Position numbers and translations under genes: made by a program. The notes beneath the pieces were generated by a model, which had not been told where the DNA came from, did no database searches, and saw nothing but the letters and a program-made list of their open reading frames with translations. DNA of 33,013 bases from NCBI GenBank assembly GCA_030053945.1, contig JASGCW010000012.1, positions 38,121-71,133 of the forward strand. Reading direction: 5' to 3'. The DNA is from Limnohabitans sp. Its GTDB lineage: Bacteria; Bacteroidota; Bacteroidia; Flavobacteriales; Flavobacteriaceae. Position 1 is the stretch's first letter. Each line of letters begins with the position of its first letter. Positions 1-8,728 of this stretch are shown here, piece after piece.

Positions 1-2
1 AC

Positions 3-362
3 TGGAAAAGCGATATCCAAATAGAAAAAATGACACTAAAAATGTCTATAACTGAGATGTTTAATGGTGAAAGTGAAGTTTTAATTGATGATTCTTTAAA
101 AAATGACAAAGAAAAACCTAGAGGCTTACCTAGTTATTTATACTTCAATTGGCAAAATAAGGAGAAGAAGAAAAAAGCTGTTGATATAGATGTAGATGAG
201 CAAAAATTATTTCAAGCGATAAGTAAAATTGATAAAAGTATCGCATTTCAATTAATATTTAGACATAATGCTCAAAAAACAGGATTATACATTATACAAA
301 AAGACCAAGAGTTTTTAGTACAAGATATTCCAAGAACAAAAGTTTATGATAGTCGTTTATGA
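3..362 (+). CDS. Hypothetical protein, 5' end outside window
   Basis: The reading frame is open from the first bases of the window, so the ATG at 30 (or the one at 42) need not be the true start and the gene is probably 5'-truncated by the window edge. The visible part is hydrophilic and lysine-rich (a KEKKKK stretch near residue 44 counted from the ATG at 30), with no signal peptide or membrane segment. I do not recognise a family. Its C-terminal third can be aligned by eye with the small protein that follows in the same frame (shared pattern LF..., then L-x(2)-x-Q-x-D-x-E), so the two may be diverged tandem copies. A role as an immunity or accessory protein of a larger gene to the left is possible but unsupported. 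Confidence 0.5.
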   Translation, partial: WKSDIQIEKMTLKMSITEMFNGESEVLIDDSLKNDKEKPRGLPSYLYFNWQNKEKKKKAVDIDVDEQKLFQAISKIDKSIAFQLIFRHNAQKTGLYIIQKDQEFLVQDIPRTKVYDSRL

Positions 363-413
363 TACTAAACAAAGTTTTGTTTTTTTAAAAATCTTAATTC
401 TTGTTGGCTTCGA

Positions 414-611
414 TTGTTATTTGAAAAATTAGATGAGAAAGAGATGTTTGGGTTGTTTACAAAAGCAAATCCTAATAGACCTATAGAAATTGTTTTGAAA
501 ATGGATGAAAATCGAAACAATGTACAATTAGTGTTCAAACAAGACAATGAAGAGATTTTACTAAAAAAGGCGAATTTTGAAACGTGGATTTATGAAAAAT
601 TTAAACCGTAA
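414..611 (+). CDS. Small hypothetical protein or gene remnant
   Basis: A 65-residue frame that begins with TTG at 414; the first in-frame ATG is at 444 (MFGLFTKANPNR), giving 55 residues. The frame is open upstream only to the TAA at 366 and contains no ATG there, so the start is uncertain. It is in the same frame as the preceding gene, separated from it by TGA (360) and TAA (366). The sequence is short, charged and soluble-looking. Because it resembles the C-terminal part of the preceding protein, it may be a decayed duplicate rather than an independent gene. No function can be assigned. Confidence 0.35.
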   Translation: MLFEKLDEKEMFGLFTKANPNRPIEIVLKMDENRNNVQLVFKQDNEEILLKKANFETWIYEKFKP

Positions 612-653
612 TGATGTTACTACCATCATATTTTACAAACAAATTATAGCAAA

Positions 654-1004
654 ATGATAAAACAGAAACAAATAGACAAGATAGATATTCTGATAATGAA
701 CAATTGGATTCAACTTAGAAATACTATAAATGGAGCATCAATTGACTATCATTCAGAAAAAGGAAGTTTTTCTTTTGTTGATCCTTATGGAAACAGAATG
801 CAAAACCACGGTGCATCAATAAGTATAAACTTAGATTTTTACGAATTAAGAGAAATGGGAAAAAGCATCAATCTGAAAGATGGTACAGTAATAGCCTATT
901 TAAGTGATGCAGACGTTCGAGAACTCGCCTCTAAAGGATTTTATGAAGAGGGTCAAACTATAATTTTTGATTTTAACAAAATGGAATTTTTGGTAGAGAT
1001 TTGA
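654..1004 (+). CDS. Hypothetical protein (116 aa)
   Basis: A complete small ORF starting at ATG 654 (a second in-frame ATG at 696 would remove 14 residues). The protein is predicted to be soluble and mixed alpha/beta, with no signal peptide or membrane helix; it contains a DPYGNRMQNHG segment near the middle and ends in alternating hydrophobic residues (IIFDFNKMEFLVEI). I do not recognise the family. It is the last + strand gene before a convergent junction with the DUF2339 gene. Confidence 0.5.
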   Translation: MIKQKQIDKIDILIMNNWIQLRNTINGASIDYHSEKGSFSFVDPYGNRMQNHGASISINLDFYELREMGKSINLKDGTVIAYLSDADVRELASKGFYEEGQTIIFDFNKMEFLVEI

Positions 1005-1085
1005 TTTTATTGAGTTGTTCAATCAATAATGCTATGTAAAAATGAATTAGCAATAAAAAAAGCATTGTTAAAAATGGCTTCCTTT

Positions 1086-1110
1086 TGGCGCTAGATGCTC
1101 TTTCGCGCCA
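1086..1110. repeat. Hairpin, TGGCGC / GCGCCA arms
   Basis: Arms TGGCGC (1086-1091) and GCGCCA (1105-1110) flank a 13-base loop. The local GC content is much higher than the surroundings. It is followed by TTTTC rather than a long T-run, so it is at best a weak terminator for the preceding + strand gene. Confidence 0.45.
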
Positions 1111-1121
1111 TTTTCTAAAAA

Positions 1122-1137
1122 GTTAGTTTTTCAGCAG
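1122..1137. repeat. Solo copy of MITE terminus
   Basis: GTTAGTTTTTCAGCAG here is identical to 22245-22260, the right terminal inverted repeat of the 339-bp element. The matching CCCC end is absent here (ACGCC follows), so this is a remnant or a related family end. Confidence 0.4.
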
Positions 1138-1190
1138 ACGCCATTTTAGTCCAAAAAAAGAGGAATTTATATTCGATAATCAATTTTTAT

Positions 1191-1220
1191 ACCTGACAGA
1201 TTTTGAAAAACCTGTCAGGT
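1191..1220. repeat. Inverted repeat, ACCTGACAG family
   Basis: Arms of 14 bases with a GA centre and one mismatch: ACCTGACAGATTTT / AAAACCTGTCAGGT. A longer and perfect version is at 21954-21991. It is not followed by a T-run on either strand, so it is more likely a dispersed palindromic repeat than a classical intrinsic terminator. Confidence 0.6.
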
Positions 1221-1268
1221 GTAATAAAGAAACCGAGTTTAACAGCAGATTTTTTTAGCAATATGTTT

Positions 1269-4200
1269 TTACTCAAACCTATCCTTATATTTTTTAAATA
1301 AAGTATTCATTACTAGCAATACCACACCTACGCCCAGTAAGACTAAAGCTCTAATCAGGAAGTCGGCGTTTGATAAATCAAAGAACATCAGTCGGATGAC
1401 ACACAAACCAACTAACGAAAGCGATACATATCGGAAATATTTCTCTTTCAAAGCAATGCCTAAAATAAGCAATCCTAAAGCTTCTAATATCCAGAAGAAG
1501 GTTAATATTCCTTTATCAAAAGTCAAATATAAAAAGCAACCTATGCTTAATGTAGCGGGGTAAATCAATAGGCTGTTTTTTTGTTTAAATTCTTCGGTCC
1601 ATTTATAACTTAGATAAATATACATGCCAAGTAAAATAAATATTAATAAATAAAAGATTAAAAATCTGGTTTCATAAAAATTAAAACTAAAGAAAGCAAG
1701 ATGTAAATTGGCTAACAAATAATACACAAAATGGATGTTTTTAACTTTGCTAATTTTCTTATGATACAAGTACAGATTTAGTATAGCTACGATACACCAA
1801 AAGATAGGCAACCATTTGTGTTCTAACTGGGAAAACATAATAAACGATAACCAAGCATTTAAGGTGATTTGATTATACGATTTTAGGGATTCAACTTTTT
1901 CTGTTTTGTCTAATAAACCAACTAATACTATCCCAAGAGCAATTGCAGCCAATTGTAAAAACCAATCAATCAGGCTAAAATGATTCCATTTCAATACACT
2001 ATAATATAAAGAGGTGGCGATAGAAAGTAGACCAATTATAGAGATGGCAAAAGGATGGATTTTTACTTTGAAACGGTTAATTATAAAGTAGTTACTTATA
2101 GCTAAAAGCATTAAAAATAAGGAAATGCAATTGGTTTCTAATTGGATAAGTAAAATCAATAACAGACCTATATTTTGAATATAAGGTAAGATAAATGAAT
2201 AATTTTTATCTTCAGGTATATTCTTTTCTGTGATATACAAATATGAGTATCCTAAAGTGATTGCAAATGTTATAAATTGAGATAGGTAAACTAAATAATT
2301 ATTTGTAGAATTATTTAAAGCTGTAGATACCATTAAAATGATAGCAACTACAGTTAGTGCAAAAGAATAGACTAAAAAACGTTTACATTCTATAAATTTT
2401 TGAAAAGCAATAAAGAAAATTACTCCTAAAGCGGCAATGTATATAGGTAAATACGTCGTTTTTAAACAAGAGATACCAAAGATTAATGCTGTAATAATAA
2501 TAAACTCGGTATTAAAAACATTCAGTTTTTCCCAAACGGGTAAATTATCATCGGTGAATTTTCTAAATCTTTTAATGAATAAAAAATACAATTCTATAAG
2601 CACTATTCCAATGCTAATGAAAGCTGTGTTTGCATTTGAAAACGTAGTGGTTTTGAAAATAAATGTTAGAGTACCTATAATTATAAATAAAAAGTAGAAC
2701 AGATATAAAATCGATTGATTATTACTACAAAGATTTTTTCTTTTATAGGCAATCCAAAGAAATTCGTGATTGAGTAAAGCGATACCACATAGACTGAAAA
2801 TTTGGAGTGTTTCAAAATGACTTAAATATTTAAAACTTAAGATTAGAAGTAAAATATTTACCCCCAAAATTCCGAAAAAGCGAATATAAAAATCGTTTTT
2901 GTAAAATTCTTTTTGGTACCAATTTAGTGCTATGATCCCTAATAAACCAAAACTAAACAGTCCATCTTGATAGGTTTTGTCTTGAATGTTAATTAGAACA
3001 AGGCCAATTATAATAGTTAACAAATAATAAATAACTCTACCTATTTCAAAAGTTTTAGCCTCAAATTTCCATTTTAAAGCAAACCATATTCCTGCAAAGG
3101 CAATTACAGTGTAGTAAAAAGAGTTTTCGTATAAAGCGTTACATCTCAAAATAACGATGGTAGAAGCAATCATTGCTAATAGACCATTAATGCTAATGCT
3201 TTTTTCCTGGAAAAAGGAATCAACTTCTAGATATTCTTTTTTTACTTGTGAAATAATTGGCACGGCTATCGCTATACAAAAGAGTAGGATAGAAGAGAAT
3301 AAAATATTAAAACTCTGATTTGGAGCAATACTATTGGTTTCTAATAATAAAAAGAAAATAGTTAACGCAACGACCATAAAATGATTAACGCCTAGTAATA
3401 TTTTATACAGTAGAACCTCCTTCTCTTTATGTACAATAAATAAACAAACGAGAACAAGGCAATAAAGAATACAAGCAATAATATCAAGTCCTATATTCCA
3501 GTCATTCAACATTATGATGCTCAATCCGGCTAATATAAAAGAAACCATACCGTCTAAATTATATAACCAATACACTTTTTTCTTTCTTGCTTTGAGTGCC
3601 ATAAAAAAGCAAATTAAGGCACCTAAGAATAATACAACTATTTTAAATTTACTTCCTGTTGCGTGTAATACTAATCCCGTTGCAAACAAAAGCCAATTGG
3701 TCAAATGGGTAATAAAGGCAGGTTTGTCAAAATGGGAGTTTTCATAAATGGCTCTGTATTGCATAAATATACAACTACCCGCAACCATAATGATACCTAG
3801 AATAGCTAGGATGTTTTCGGTGGTGGTTAATTTTGTTCCTTGTGCATTGAACCAAATATCGAATATCACAAAACCAATAGTGACTATTAACAAGTGATAT
3901 TCCCATTTTTCTTTATATGAAAGAATTATACCAATCGTAGCTGTAATAGCTGCCAATAAGAATGTAATTAATAATTTATCAGGAATCACACAAAGTATTA
4001 AGATACTCAAGATAACGTGTAACGATAAAAAGGTTTGCTTTTTAATGATGTAACCTATAAATAAATTTAAACCTATTCCAAGACCAATAAACGTATAACC
4101 TAACGTTGTGTTGGTAATAAAAGTTAAAGCATCAATTTGTGAAGCACCAAAACAACTAAATAAAAACAAACTGGCACCTGCGCTTCGAAGCCATAAACCT

Positions 4201-4937
4201 GTACTTATCCATTTTTCTTTCTTTTTTAAGATATAGTAAGAACCTATCAATAAACCAGCATATAGCCATAAAATTAGGATTCTAAAAAAAGGTGATACTT
4301 TCAAAGCGGTATAAATACTTAAGTAACCAATTCCTAAAACCATAATGGCAGTACCTAGAATTCCAGTCCAATTGTCTGCAAATTGTTTTTCGGCTTTTTT
4401 TAAGAAAATTGAAAAAGCACTTTCTTGATAAACTTCCTCTTTAATAGGTTGTTTTGTAAAAGGAACAGTTTCTTTTTCTTCTTCAACTATTTTATTGATA
4501 ACAGGTTCTGTAGATAATACTTCTTGATCGGTTACTGTTGAAGTTACTTCTGTTTTTTCATCAGGTGTGGCAGGAATAATTGGGGTAACTAACTCAGAAG
4601 TTACTTCGGTTGTATTGTTAATAGGTTCAGGTACGACTTGTTTTTCTTCTGAAGTATTAGGAGCTACAAATTCAATATCAATTCGCGAAATACTTTCAAT
4701 GTTTTGTTCCTGAACAACTTCTAAAGGTTTTTCAGTTTCAGATATAACAGGAGAAGGTGTTATTATACTGTTTTCAAGTTTGTGTTTCAGACTTTCTAGT
4801 TCTTTTTTTAGCGAATTATTTTCTGCTTTTAGTTTATAGATGTCTGATAAAGTGTTTTTAAATTCTTTTTTTAAATCATTAACTTGAGAATATAAAATAA
4901 TGAAAAATACAATTAATATAAAGATTCCGAATCCCAT
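1269..4937 (-). CDS. DUF2339 family giant multispanning membrane protein
   Basis: A 1222-residue inner-membrane protein. Visible architecture: an N-terminal membrane anchor (about residues 2-20), a short coiled coil (about 20-55, heptad-like K/E/L repeats), a long Pro/Glu/Thr/Val-rich low-complexity linker (about 60-175), then from about residue 188 (WTGILGTAIMVLGIGYLSIY) an almost continuous series of hydrophobic helices to the C terminus, probably 30 or more. This anchor, coiled coil, linker and many-helix layout is characteristic of the DUF2339 family, whose biochemical role is not established. The start is an ATG. The gene stands alone, 129 bases downstream of the SGNH gene on the same strand; a TATATTTA sequence about 35 bases upstream resembles a degraded Bacteroidota -7 box. 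Function unknown; the family assignment is fairly sure. Confidence 0.8.
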   Translation of the reverse strand: MGFGIFILIVFFIILYSQVNDLKKEFKNTLSDIYKLKAENNSLKKELESLKHKLENSIITPSPVISETEKPLEVVQEQNIESISRIDIEFVAPNTSEEKQVVPEPINNTTEVTSELVTPIIPATPDEKTEVTSTVTDQEVLSTEPVINKIVEEEKETVPFTKQPIKEEVYQESAFSIFLKKAEKQFADNWTGILGTAIMVLGIGYLSIYTALKVSPFFRILILWLYAGLLIGSYYILKKKEKWISTGLWLRSAGASLFLFSCFGASQIDALTFITNTTLGYTFIGLGIGLNLFIGYIIKKQTFLSLHVILSILILCVIPDKLLITFLLAAITATIGIILSYKEKWEYHLLIVTIGFVIFDIWFNAQGTKLTTTENILAILGIIMVAGSCIFMQYRAIYENSHFDKPAFITHLTNWLLFATGLVLHATGSKFKIVVLFLGALICFFMALKARKKKVYWLYNLDGMVSFILAGLSIIMLNDWNIGLDIIACILYCLVLVCLFIVHKEKEVLLYKILLGVNHFMVVALTIFFLLLETNSIAPNQSFNILFSSILLFCIAIAVPIISQVKKEYLEVDSFFQEKSISINGLLAMIASTIVILRCNALYENSFYYTVIAFAGIWFALKWKFEAKTFEIGRVIYYLLTIIIGLVLINIQDKTYQDGLFSFGLLGIIALNWYQKEFYKNDFYIRFFGILGVNILLLILSFKYLSHFETLQIFSLCGIALLNHEFLWIAYKRKNLCSNNQSILYLFYFLFIIIGTLTFIFKTTTFSNANTAFISIGIVLIELYFLFIKRFRKFTDDNLPVWEKLNVFNTEFIIITALIFGISCLKTTYLPIYIAALGVIFFIAFQKFIECKRFLVYSFALTVVAIILMVSTALNNSTNNYLVYLSQFITFAITLGYSYLYITEKNIPEDKNYSFILPYIQNIGLLLILLIQLETNCISLFLMLLAISNYFIINRFKVKIHPFAISIIGLLSIATSLYYSVLKWNHFSLIDWFLQLAAIALGIVLVGLLDKTEKVESLKSYNQITLNAWLSFIMFSQLEHKWLPIFWCIVAILNLYLYHKKISKVKNIHFVYYLLANLHLAFFSFNFYETRFLIFYLLIFILLGMYIYLSYKWTEEFKQKNSLLIYPATLSIGCFLYLTFDKGILTFFWILEALGLLILGIALKEKYFRYVSLSLVGLCVIRLMFFDLSNADFLIRALVLLGVGVVLLVMNTLFKKYKDRFE

Positions 4938-5066
4938 TGTTTTATGTTTTTTGTAAATATAAACTTATTTTATATTTATTATTGAGATATTCAAACGAAT
5001 TAGAAATTATATCCTAACAGTTGAACCTTATTGTTTTTCTTAAGAATTGAAAAAGCGGTTTGAGAA

Positions 5067-6125
5067 TTATTTAATTACTTTATCTAATTCTTCAGCAACA
5101 ATTTTAGCAGCTTTTGGAGACCAATGGGTATCGTCGTAATAATAAATATCTTTTTCTTTATTCAGAGCGTTTTTAAGTAGTTTATCTATTTCTATCGAAA
5201 TATATTTTTTTGGTAAACTATTGAAAATATTAAAAAAAACTGGTTTTGGATATTTAGTTTTATCCTGAATGTAGTTATAGTATATTTCAAATTTATCAGG
5301 ACTAGGTAAGAAAATCAATTGTATTCCCTTTTTTGATAATTTTTTGGACAAGCTGTTTATTTCATCATTAAATTTATTTATATTTTCATTACTGTTTATA
5401 GGAATGATATCTTCGTCTATAAATAATAATTCCTTGTTGTTATTACTAAACATTTTTTGGTTTAATCTCACTTTATAAATTGTTGAAAAAAAAGCATTAT
5501 CGTCCACATTGTATAATAAATTATACAGCGGGAATCTAATTAATGTACTTGAGAAAAAATCTTCTTTTTTGGTTTGTTCATCTTCTAGATTAGCTAGTAG
5601 TTTAGTTTTGCTTTTTTTATTAACGATTAGTTTTGCTAAAGAATCTATATCTAATTTTTCATTGTTTATTTTTGTAGATGCTCTAGCTATAGCATATCTC
5701 TCAACACATTGAAGTATTACATATTTGACTTTAATTCTGTTGAAAAAGTCTCCATTTGCTAAGTTGTGAACTGTTTCTATAGGATTATTATGTAAAAAAC
5801 GATCGTAATGCAGAAGTTTTTTGTTGGATTTTTCTACAAAGTAATTTTGATATCCTATACTACCTATTTCAGAAAACGAATCGCCTACAGTGAGTACGTC
5901 AAAACTATGATTGTTCTTAAGATTAATTTCAGAAATGTTTTTGTGATTTTTTATTCTATTGTCCTCGTTTTTAAACAATTCACTACGATCATATTCAGAA
6001 TTATCATAGATATAACCAAGACGTATTAAATCACCTTTATCTTTAATGAAAAAGATACCTTGAATTATATAAAGAATAAAGAAAGGTAATGTAAACAACG
6101 AAACTTTAATTACTAATTTTCTCAT
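5067..6125 (-). CDS. SGNH/AlgJ-like O-acetyltransferase partner
   Basis: A 352-residue protein with an N-terminal membrane anchor (about residues 5-26), so the rest should lie in the periplasm. It carries the two catalytic blocks of the SGNH/GDSL superfamily: GDSFSE at 81-86 (Ser83 as nucleophile) and DDTHW at 331-335 (Asp and His334), the spacing expected for AlgJ/AlgX-like (DHHW-type) proteins. It follows the MBOAT gene after only two bases, so the two are co-transcribed. By analogy to alginate and cellulose O-acetylation, the MBOAT protein would pass an acyl group across the membrane and this protein would place it on a sugar hydroxyl. The glycan acceptor is not known. Confidence 0.75.
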   Translation of the reverse strand: MRKLVIKVSLFTLPFFILYIIQGIFFIKDKGDLIRLGYIYDNSEYDRSELFKNEDNRIKNHKNISEINLKNNHSFDVLTVGDSFSEIGSIGYQNYFVEKSNKKLLHYDRFLHNNPIETVHNLANGDFFNRIKVKYVILQCVERYAIARASTKINNEKLDIDSLAKLIVNKKSKTKLLANLEDEQTKKEDFFSSTLIRFPLYNLLYNVDDNAFFSTIYKVRLNQKMFSNNNKELLFIDEDIIPINSNENINKFNDEINSLSKKLSKKGIQLIFLPSPDKFEIYYNYIQDKTKYPKPVFFNIFNSLPKKYISIEIDKLLKNALNKEKDIYYYDDTHWSPKAAKIVAEELDKVIK

Positions 6126-6127
6126 GA

Positions 6128-7576
6128 CTAAAAATCAAAATATATGAATTGTTTTTGTTTACCCCCAAATATAAATAATGAGATTATTAGTATAAGATAG
6201 AATAAATTTCTATAGTAGAATTTCCAATTTAACCCAAATTTTTCGATTGCAAATTTTTCTCTTCTCCCAATCCATTCAATGAAAATAAATGATACAATCA
6301 ATGAGAATAATAAAAAGAAAGTTAATTTGTCACAGCTTGAATTAAGTTTGCCATTAGTACTTAGAAAAATAATATTAGAAATATAATTAAATGCTTGCTT
6401 TACTGAAGTTGCTCTAAAAAATATCCAAGCAAAAGTAGTTAATGAGAAAGTAATAATAATTGAAACAAGCTCCTTTAAGTTTGGTAGATACTTATTAGAA
6501 GCAACAATTTCAATATTATTTCTATTTTTTTTAAAAAGTATCAGAGGTATTATGTATAGAGCATTTAATAATCCCCAAGTAATAAATGTCCAATTTGCAC
6601 CGTGCCAAAATCCACTAACTAAAAAAATAATTAATGTGTTTCGGATTTTTGCCCAATTACTTCCTTTGTTTCCTCCTAGTGGGATGTATAAATAATCTTT
6701 AAACCAAGAGGATAATGAAATGTGCCACCTTCTCCAAAATTCAGCTATATCTCTTGAGAAATATGGAAAAGAAAAATTTTGTAATAATTCAAACCCAAAT
6801 AATCTTGCGGTTCCAAGAGCGATATCTGAGTATCCAGAAAAATCACCATAAATTTGGAAACTAAAAAGAACTGCTCCTATTAATAGCCCTATAAATGAAT
6901 AATCTTGATAATTATTGAATATAATATTTACTTGTTCAGCGCACTGATCAGCTATTACAACTTTTTTAAATAATCCCCAAAGAATTTGTCTTAAACCATC
7001 TACAGATTTGGAGTAAATAAATGTTCTTTGCTTTTTTATTTGAGGGATTAAATGAGTTGCTCGTTCTATAGGCCCAGCTACTAGTAATGGGAAAAAATTC
7101 ACAAATAATGAGTAGGTGATAATGTCTTTTTCAGCTTTAATTTTTCCATTATAGATGTCAATTATATATGATAATCCATGAAATGTGTAAAATGAAATTC
7201 CTATTGGTAAAATTATCTTTAGTAAAACAGGGTTTTTACCTAGTCCAAAGAATGACATTAAATTTGTAAACTCTGTAATAAAGAAGTTGTAATATTTAAA
7301 AAAAACTAAAAAGCCTATATTGATTGTTATACTAAGCCAAAGCCAAAAAAGTTTTCCTTTTTTTGTTTCACAATTGCTGATTTTTAATCCGCTAAAGAAA
7401 TCTAATAGTGTAGAAAAAATTAGTAAAATTAAAAAACGCTTATCCCAGCAAGAATAAAAAAAATAACTAGAGAGCAGTAATAATAAATTCTGAAAAATTA
7501 TTTTTTTTGTTCCAAACCAATATAAAATGAATATAATAGGAAGGAAAATTGCGAATTCTAAAGTGTTAAATAACAT
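6128..7576 (-). CDS. MBOAT family O-acyltransferase (AlgI-like)
   Basis: A 482-residue polytopic membrane protein of the MBOAT family, close to the usual length of AlgI-type members. Visible signature segments are PIGISFYTFHGLSYIID (124-140), DFSGYSDIALG (245-255), FWRRWHISLSSWFKDYLYIP (280-299, with His285) and SGFWHGANW (321-329, with the conserved catalytic His325). Family members move an acyl group, usually acetyl, to a polysaccharide at or across the inner membrane. The SGNH gene directly downstream is its likely partner. It lies 36 bases downstream of ctaA on the same strand, a gap with a TATATTTA sequence that could be a weak promoter. Substrate unknown; the surface glycan encoded to the right is a candidate. 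Confidence 0.85.
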   Translation of the reverse strand: MLFNTLEFAIFLPIIFILYWFGTKKIIFQNLLLLLSSYFFYSCWDKRFLILLIFSTLLDFFSGLKISNCETKKGKLFWLWLSITINIGFLVFFKYYNFFITEFTNLMSFFGLGKNPVLLKIILPIGISFYTFHGLSYIIDIYNGKIKAEKDIITYSLFVNFFPLLVAGPIERATHLIPQIKKQRTFIYSKSVDGLRQILWGLFKKVVIADQCAEQVNIIFNNYQDYSFIGLLIGAVLFSFQIYGDFSGYSDIALGTARLFGFELLQNFSFPYFSRDIAEFWRRWHISLSSWFKDYLYIPLGGNKGSNWAKIRNTLIIFLVSGFWHGANWTFITWGLLNALYIIPLILFKKNRNNIEIVASNKYLPNLKELVSIIITFSLTTFAWIFFRATSVKQAFNYISNIIFLSTNGKLNSSCDKLTFFLLFSLIVSFIFIEWIGRREKFAIEKFGLNWKFYYRNLFYLILIISLFIFGGKQKQFIYFDF

Positions 7577-7612
7577 TTTGTTTCTAAATACTGCATAAAT
7601 ATACGAGAATCT

Positions 7613-8638
7613 TTATTTACTCAATCTATGCAAAGTAAATGTCATTGCACTTAACAGGAAAAAAGCTACCACCTGATGTGCTAATCCTAATAATATAGGA
7701 ACGTGAAATAAAAGTGTTAACACTCCCAAAGTAAATTGGATAAAGACAATTACGATTAAACTGTTTATTCCTTTTTTTTGTGTTACTGTTAAGTTGTGCT
7801 TTTTTGCTTGAAAGAAAAGATAAACAATTAGCCCAACTACAAGATATGCCATTGTTCTGTGAAAGAATTGTACCCCACTTTTGCCTTCTGTGAAGCGTAG
7901 AAGCCAAGTGTCTTTTTCTAACATTATACTGTCGTGAAAAAATTGACCATCACTCATTAAAGGCCAGTGATTGTGAATTCTTCCAGCATCTAAACCAGCA
8001 ACAAAACCACCATATATAATTTGGATAATTAAAATAATAAGCGCAATTCGAGCAATTTTTTGCAATGGAACAATAACGGTATTTTGTTCAGGATAAATTA
8101 AATCCAAAGCAACCCAAAGCGTATAGGCAAAAGTAATAAAAGCAAAAGTTAAGTGTAAAGCTAATCTAAAATGGCTTACATCTGGATTGTTAACTAAGCC
8201 ACTTTTTACCATGAACCAACCGAAAAAGCCTTGAAGTGCTCCCATTCCTAATAGCACAAGACATTTTAGAATGGTAGGCTTGTCTAGTTTCTTTTTAATT
8301 AAAAAATAGATAAATGGAATAATGAAAACTACTCCAATAATTCTTCCGATAAAACGGTGAAACCATTCCCAAAAATATATGTATTTATAATCATTTAAAT
8401 TAAATCCACCTTCTTGAAATTGATTGATTTTTTTGTATTCTGGAAATTTCTTGTAGGCATCAAAAGCTTTTTGCCATTTTTCTTCAGTAAGCGGAGGGAA
8501 AGTATCAGTAATCAAATGCCAATCGGTCATCGATAAACCAGAATTTGTCAAACGGGTAATACCACCTACAACTACCATTATAAAAACTAATACACATCCT
8601 GAAAGTAGCCAGTAAACTACGGTTTTATCTTGTTTCAT
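7613..8638 (-). CDS. ctaA: Heme A synthase (COX15/CtaA)
   Basis: A 341-residue inner-membrane protein with about eight helices. It oxidises the C8 methyl of heme O to give heme A for cytochrome c oxidase. Evidence: opening helix followed by GGITRLTNSGLSMTDWH (25-41), the typical COX15 signature; EWFHRFIGR (His94), HFRLALHL (His156, His162), FFHRTMAY (His260) and LAHQVVAF (His321), which match the paired heme-ligand and cofactor histidines of the two four-helix bundles. Length and motifs agree with the longer, COX15-like type. It lies downstream of cca on the same strand, separated by 90 bases that contain a perfect 16-base palindrome. No other oxidase gene is in the window. Confidence 0.93.
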   Translation of the reverse strand: MKQDKTVVYWLLSGCVLVFIMVVVGGITRLTNSGLSMTDWHLITDTFPPLTEEKWQKAFDAYKKFPEYKKINQFQEGGFNLNDYKYIYFWEWFHRFIGRIIGVVFIIPFIYFLIKKKLDKPTILKCLVLLGMGALQGFFGWFMVKSGLVNNPDVSHFRLALHLTFAFITFAYTLWVALDLIYPEQNTVIVPLQKIARIALIILIIQIIYGGFVAGLDAGRIHNHWPLMSDGQFFHDSIMLEKDTWLLRFTEGKSGVQFFHRTMAYLVVGLIVYLFFQAKKHNLTVTQKKGINSLIVIVFIQFTLGVLTLLFHVPILLGLAHQVVAFFLLSAMTFTLHRLSK

Positions 8639-8659
8639 ACTTATTAGTTAATGTTTCAG

Positions 8660-8675
8660 TCCCGAAGCTTCGGGA
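8660..8675. repeat. Perfect 16-bp palindrome TCCCGAAGCTTCGGGA
   Basis: The sequence TCCCGAAGCTTCGGGA is its own reverse complement, located between cca and ctaA. It is enclosed by a wider inverted pair, GTTTCAG (8653-8659) and CTGAAAC (8704-8710). No T-run follows on the transcribed strand, so it is not a standard terminator; it could be a dispersed palindromic repeat or a processing site between the two genes. Confidence 0.55.
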
Positions 8676-8728
8676 TGAAGTTTCAAGTTAAGTGAAAATA
8701 AACCTGAAACTTAAAACTTTAAACAAAA

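Larger units (their letters stand above)
1005..1268. other. Convergent intergenic region with several repeats
   Basis: This stretch lies between the stop of the + strand hypothetical gene and the stop of the - strand DUF2339 gene. I find no convincing ORF. It holds a 6-bp-arm hairpin (1086-1110), a 16-base match to the right terminus of the element at 21926-22264 (1122-1137), two copies of CGCCATTTT (from about 1106 and 1140), and a dyad at 1191-1220 that also occurs at 21954-21991. It looks like a graveyard of repeat or MITE remnants rather than a regulatory region. Confidence 0.6.

Noticed and set aside
365..547. 60-residue - strand ORF antisense to the small + strand ORF
   Set aside because: It overlaps a more plausible + strand frame, has no recognisable features and looks like an AT-rich shadow frame.
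2437..3747. Short + strand ORFs (2437-2697, 3514-3747) opposite the DUF2339 gene
   Set aside because: They are entirely inside a strongly supported membrane protein gene on the other strand; hydrophobic codons on one strand produce open frames on the other.
7626..7907. 93-residue - strand ORF within ctaA
   Set aside because: Alternative frame of ctaA on the same strand; the ctaA frame carries all conserved histidines.
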